DNA of 10,036 nt from Stramenopiles sp. TOSAG23-3 (lineage: Eukaryota; Sar). The DNA lies in assembly GCA_900128585.1 (NCBI GenBank), contig LT642853.1, positions 1 through 10,036 on the forward strand. Direction: 5' to 3'. The translations under genes and the position numbers were made by a program. The notes under the pieces are model-generated. The model worked only from the letters and a program-made list of their open reading frames with translations. It did no database searches and was not told the DNA's origin. This document shows, in pieces, positions 7,201-10,036 of the stretch. The first letter of the stretch is position 1, and every line of letters starts with the position of its first letter.

Positions 7201-8716
7201 ATTTGCTTCCATTTTAATCAAGTTTGTCTTGTTCATTGCTGATATATATTCAATTTGTGTGCCTAAACACGATTTAGTTGAGCTGACCAGGAACTGTCTG
7301 TGTCATCTGTTTGCCTTCGCGCAATTGGAGATGTATGCAAAAGAGACAGAAAGATGCGTGCCACAATTTCTTCAACTGCTCCTTACCCAAGTACCATTTC
7401 CCTTGCGCGCAAAATCTCTTGAGGGCATGGAGGAGAAAATTAAGTGCGTCCCCAAAGCTCTTGGTTTATTTTATGAAAATCATGGTGAATATGGGAAAGC
7501 TTTAAGTGCATATGTGCTCTCATTGGATTCTGAAGTTTTTCGTATGGTGCTCCAAGCTTTCACGTCTGATAGAGTTCAAATAAGTGATGAAGACAAGATT
7601 GACTTGAGGCGGCTAGTGCTTACTAATTTACCTAAATTTGTATTAATTGACCGGAAGCAAACATCGTTATTAATTCGTTCAATTTTTCCTGGGCAGCATG
7701 CTATTGTATTAAATGATATCGGCGACCCGTTGCTTCAGTTTGAATATTTAAAACAGCTGATAAGTAAAGATATCACGGCAAACGAAAAATTTGAACCGGA
7801 AATTTATAACCAATATGTGAAGGTAAGTAAAATTTGATTAGATCATTGTTTCATCATTTCCTTAACTAACATTATTAACTAACATTATCTCATGTTTTGG
7901 CGCAAAAAGCTGCTTTGCCAGTTTGATAGAAACAACGTGCTAGATTTTTTGCGTAAAGAAGATGGGTATTCACTCGATAAAGTTTTATGCGTAACAAAAG
8001 AATATGCAATTCTAGATGCAACTGCGTATTTGCTAGTCAGAACTGGTAATGTGACCGAAGCTGTTAATTTGCTTGTGTTGGACATGGCAGAGTCCATGTC
8101 TGAGACAAAGTTGAGCGCACTGGTTGATTTAATTTCCAGCATAGATGATGAAAAACAATGGTTTATTGTACTGGATGCATTGATTGCCCAAAAGCAGACA
8201 AACTCATCCAACCCTCTTGCAAACAAGCTTATCCATAAATTGTTGGAGTCCATGAAGTTTAATGTTAATTTAAAATCAGTTTTGTTACATTTGACAGATA
8301 ATGGATCTGGTGAGAAAGAAACTCTAGGCGCATTTCGGACAACAATCAATAGTATGCTTGGAAATATCACTTATGAAAAAGAAGTATTGAAAAGCGTAAA
8401 AAAGTTGCAAGTTGAGACAACGTACAAAAGCATTCAAAGTAGACATAAATTAAGATGCGGGGCAGCAACAGATGTTGACATATGGGACTCGACAATATTG
8501 TTGGATGACCATAATAGCAAAATTGCTGGAAGCATTGAGTTTGGAAAAAGGAGACAGAGGAAAATGATGAAACGTTACAAAGCAAAAATCTCGACGAGAC
8601 ATCGCCGTTTCTTATCAAGTTATTTTCGAATAAATAAAGAGAATACCAATCGCAGTGGGGATAAACCAGTGGGTATTATTAGGTCAAGTAACTTGTTATT
8701 TTCTTCTGTGATTTAA
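4285..8716 (+). CDS. VPS8: VPS8, CORVET endosomal tethering subunit (three exons)
   Basis: CORVET joins the class C Vps core to Rab5 on early endosomes; VPS8 is the subunit that associates with Rab5. Exons are 4285-4665, 4766-7822 and 7910-8716, all phase 0, giving about 1414 residues, close to animal VPS8. Residues 1-127 are acidic, with four I-L motifs. The propeller entry GLPTAM is at residue 229, followed by FIAIGTSHSLVIVFD and the WD-like KVVLWDV (about 285-300). The propeller-to-solenoid join is near residue 605 (GDWIEALLLALENY). The VPS8 core domain covers about residues 700-805, including LYDALIYVFNCGMQDFTSPF. A clathrin/VPS-type helical repeat begins at the exon 3 start (LLCQFDRNNVLDFL). 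ATG 4285 has A at -3. Oddity: the C-terminal RING seen in relatives has no zinc ligands here, and the last 85 residues contain no cysteine. Identity is firm; the exact C-terminus is less sure. Confidence 0.92.
4666..4765 (+). other. VPS8: VPS8 intron 1 (100 bp, phase 0)
   Basis: The donor is ACC|GTAAGTTTTC. The acceptor AAG at 4763-4765 is the only AG that keeps phase, because an in-frame TAA at 4745 blocks any earlier acceptor and the CAG at 4791-4793 would shift frame. A C10 run (4733-4742) acts as a pyrimidine tract, and TAAC at 4745-4748 is a possible branch site. The exon 2 start then reads ETVSAFARAENESEYLF. Retention of this intron would give a 136-residue acidic protein ending at 4695. 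Confidence 0.7.
7823..7909 (+). other. VPS8: VPS8 intron 2 (87 bp, phase 0)
   Basis: The donor is AAG|GTAAGTAAAA and the acceptor AAAAAG|CTGCTT. The join YVK|LLCQFDRNN matches the family-conserved LLCQF start of a C-terminal helical repeat, which is independent support for the junction. Two CTAAC branch-site candidates are present. Without splicing the frame stops four codons into the intron. Confidence 0.88.
7862..7887 (+). repeat. Perfect 13-bp tandem duplication carrying the branch site
   Basis: TTAACTAACATTA occurs twice without spacing (7862-7874 and 7875-7887). Each copy holds CTAAC, the consensus branch-point core. The two candidate branch adenosines lie about 40 and 27 bases from the acceptor. 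Confidence 0.9.
8629..8638 (+). promoter_or_regulatory. Overlapping double AATAAA inside VPS8 exon 3
   Basis: AATAAATAAA contains two overlapping AATAAA hexamers about 80 bases before the annotated VPS8 stop. No AATAAA is seen between that stop and about 9300. If used, cleavage would fall before the stop at 8714. A TAA in the -1 frame (8635-8637) sits inside it. It may be chance. Confidence 0.25.
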
Positions 8717-9244
8717 AAAACGGAAGAGAGAAGGAAATATTCAACAAAAAGCATGATTCCATTATTAATAGGCATAAAAAAACAAAACAGTCACGCCTAC
8801 TGTGCAAACTGTAGCGGATCTTCCTAGGAAGAAGGACCAAGTATTGTAGGTTATAGTTCGGAAGATATAGAGAACACCGTGTTAAGCCAAGACACTGCAT
8901 TTTGTTGGCAAAGGATGACATTGTCCTGGATTCCTCATCTCACTTAACAGAACAGGAACCAGTTGCTTCCAAGGTGGGTAAATACATTGGTGCACATATA
9001 TCTACCTGCAATTAGCTCAGTTACAGTGGAAATTCCAATTTAGAAGTTGCAAGAAGCAGCAAGCAGTTCTCTCGATTAGCATAGTCTGTCCATATCTTAT
9101 CAAGAACCATTATCCGTCGGCCATAGCCGGCGTCTTGAATTGCCTTTTTGCTGTTATTAAAGCAAAATAATGGCTGTTATGTAGAAAGTTTGTTATTTTT
9201 AAAAAAATGCTTAGAGTAGAAGTCATTTATTATTAATCGGGTAA
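8717..9244 (+). other. VPS8 3' flank with protein-like patches in the VPS8 frame
   Basis: No intact gene is present. In the VPS8 frame the sequence stays open for 36 codons after the stop (to TAG 8825), then 39 (to TAA 8945), 31 (to TAG 9041), 11 (to TAG 9077) and 26 (to TAA 9158), after which stops become frequent. The first patch contains a C-x2-C (SHAYCANCSGSS at 8789-8824). These patches could be a decayed C-terminal tail, or non-coding 3' UTR that merely looks coding. The evidence does not separate the two. Confidence 0.3.
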
Positions 9245-9745
9245 TTGGAATCTTGACCAGAAATTGTGAAGGATCTGCAACAGGAGCAGATATTGTTATT
9301 GAACTGATACCCCCTTTTTCCTTTTATTCATAATTTTCCGGCTACACAAAAAACAATATCAGCCTCTGTTCAAGCCACAGCATATTGCCGGGAGGAGAAG
9401 GAATTGATCATGCACGCGGTAACACCGTCCCTAAGAAGAGTGACCTCCCTAGAGATTACTATTTTGCAAAACGTCGGAGGAAGAACCGATTGAGTGGGAT
9501 GTCAGTTCACCAGATACGACGAATCACCGAGGGAAAAATCGCCCCCGGCTGTTCCAAAAGTAAGAGATATTGGGAACACTAGCAAGCCAACAGTACATAA
9601 GATGAAGAGAGAAAAACGATTAAATTTTGGTGGAAGTCAAACAAAAAGTCAAGAGAAAAACAAACAGAAAAAAAAGGAACAAAAAATTAGTACGAACACA
9701 AGAACGTATTGTCCCCGAAAGAGAAAAAAGAAAAAATTAACCTGA
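9245..9745 (+). pseudogene. Possible decayed coding stretch, Lys/Pro-rich
   Basis: One frame, the same as VPS8 exon 3, runs from 9257 to 9742 with only two internal stops, both TGA (9305 and 9491), before a final TGA at 9743. The translation looks like a soluble region (EEKELIMHAVTPSLRRVTSL) followed by a disordered tail (ESPREKSPPAVPKVRDIG) and a lysine-rich end. No ATG gives an intact long ORF, and I recognise no family. It may be a broken gene or the remains of an extended VPS8 tail. The A-rich composition makes some open reading expected by chance. Confidence 0.25.
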
Positions 9746-9801
9746 ATGGTTTAACAACAAATTTAAGCTAGATCGGTTTAACATCAAATCGAAACATTAA
9801 G

Positions 9802-9840
9802 AACAAGAAAATTGGCTGTTAATTTAAGTAATTAAAATTA
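9802..9840 (-). repeat. Dispersed repeat, copy 2 (inverted)
   Basis: On the + strand this reads AACAAGAAAATTGGCTGTT then AATTTAAGTAATTAAAATTA. Its reverse complement carries the copy 1 core with one extra T. It lies 106 bases before copy 3 in the same orientation. Confidence 0.75.
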
Positions 9841-9907
9841 ATTTATACTGCGAACTGAAACATTTTACTTTTAAAATTTAGATAAACTGAAATTAGTTTT
9901 TTTTTAA

Positions 9908-9945
9908 AACAAGAAAATTGCCTGTTATTTAAGTAATTAAATTTA
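9908..9945 (-). repeat. Dispersed repeat, copy 3 (inverted)
   Basis: On the + strand this reads AACAAGAAAATTGCCTGTT then ATTTAAGTAATTAAATTTA. It differs from copy 2 by a G/C swap and two single-base gaps. Its reverse complement matches copy 1 almost exactly through ATTACTTAAATAACAG. Confidence 0.75.
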
Positions 9946-9994
9946 GCTTCGTCGTATCCTAATCCTAACTTGGTTCTGTAATTTCGTCTCATTG

Positions 9995-10017
9995 ATGATT
10001 GTCAATCATTTTTTTTT
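9995..10017. repeat. 7-bp inverted repeat followed by T9
   Basis: ATGATTG-T-CAATCAT (9995-10009) is a perfect inverted repeat around one base, and T9 runs from 10009 to 10017. It resembles a bacterial intrinsic terminator, but in a eukaryotic setting the T-run could only matter to Pol III, and no Pol III gene is visible upstream. Confidence 0.4.
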
Positions 10018-10036
10018 AAAGTGGAGTCCATGAACT

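Larger units (their letters stand above)
9746..10036. other. AT-rich end of window with repeats
   Basis: No gene is seen. A short direct repeat GGTTTAACA-CAAAT lies at 9748 and 9775, two inverted copies of the dispersed repeat at 9802 and 9908, a T9 run at 9897-9905, and a short palindrome followed by a T-run at 9995-10017. Confidence 0.6.

Noticed and set aside
7885-8370. 161-codon frame on the minus strand
   Set aside because: It is antisense to VPS8 exon 3, whose family identity is clear, and has no recognisable content of its own.
8714-9745. Stop-codon reassignment to explain the open frames after VPS8
   Set aside because: TAA, TAG and TGA are all absent from more than 1900 codons of the two long genes, so none is used as a common sense codon.
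1-10036. CRISPR array, prophage or bacterial operon
   Set aside because: There are no regularly spaced identical repeats with unique spacers, no bacterial genes or ribosome binding sites, and introns and a Pol III tRNA gene are present.

Overview
The window is nuclear DNA from a eukaryote. It is AT-rich, both introns I can place are short GT-AG introns (100 and 87 bp), the VPS8 tethering subunit it encodes is eukaryote-specific, and the tRNA gene has internal A/B boxes, no encoded CCA and a downstream T-run typical of RNA polymerase III. The lineage cannot be fixed from this sequence. The standard genetic code fits: both long reading frames lack all three stop codons internally.

Layout. Positions 1-880 are AT-rich non-coding DNA with a tandem repeat built around GGTGCACC palindromes (323-499) and a 24-bp perfect AT palindrome (566-589). 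A chain of two very short upstream ORFs leads into a 554-codon ORF of unrecognised function (963-2627), whose double stop overlaps an AATAAA signal. A gene-poor stretch (2631-3541) holds one copy of a dispersed repeat. A tRNA-Arg(UCU) gene follows (3542-3614). After about 660 bp without a gene comes VPS8 (4285-8716, three exons, about 1414 residues), the Rab5-associated subunit of the CORVET endosomal tether.

From 8717 to about 9745 there is no intact gene, but the VPS8 frame contains protein-like patches interrupted by stops. I read this as a possibly decayed coding region, with low confidence. The end of the window (9746-10036) is AT-rich and carries two more copies of the dispersed repeat, inverted relative to the first.

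How the genes relate: both protein genes and the tRNA lie on the + strand, but their spacing gives no sign of a shared transcript or pathway. The points most worth a second look are four copies of an acidic I-L motif at the VPS8 N-terminus, the absence of the RING zinc ligands normally at the VPS8 C-terminus, the stop/start-coupled uORF chain before the orphan gene, a duplicated branch point in VPS8 intron 2, and the dispersed repeat family.
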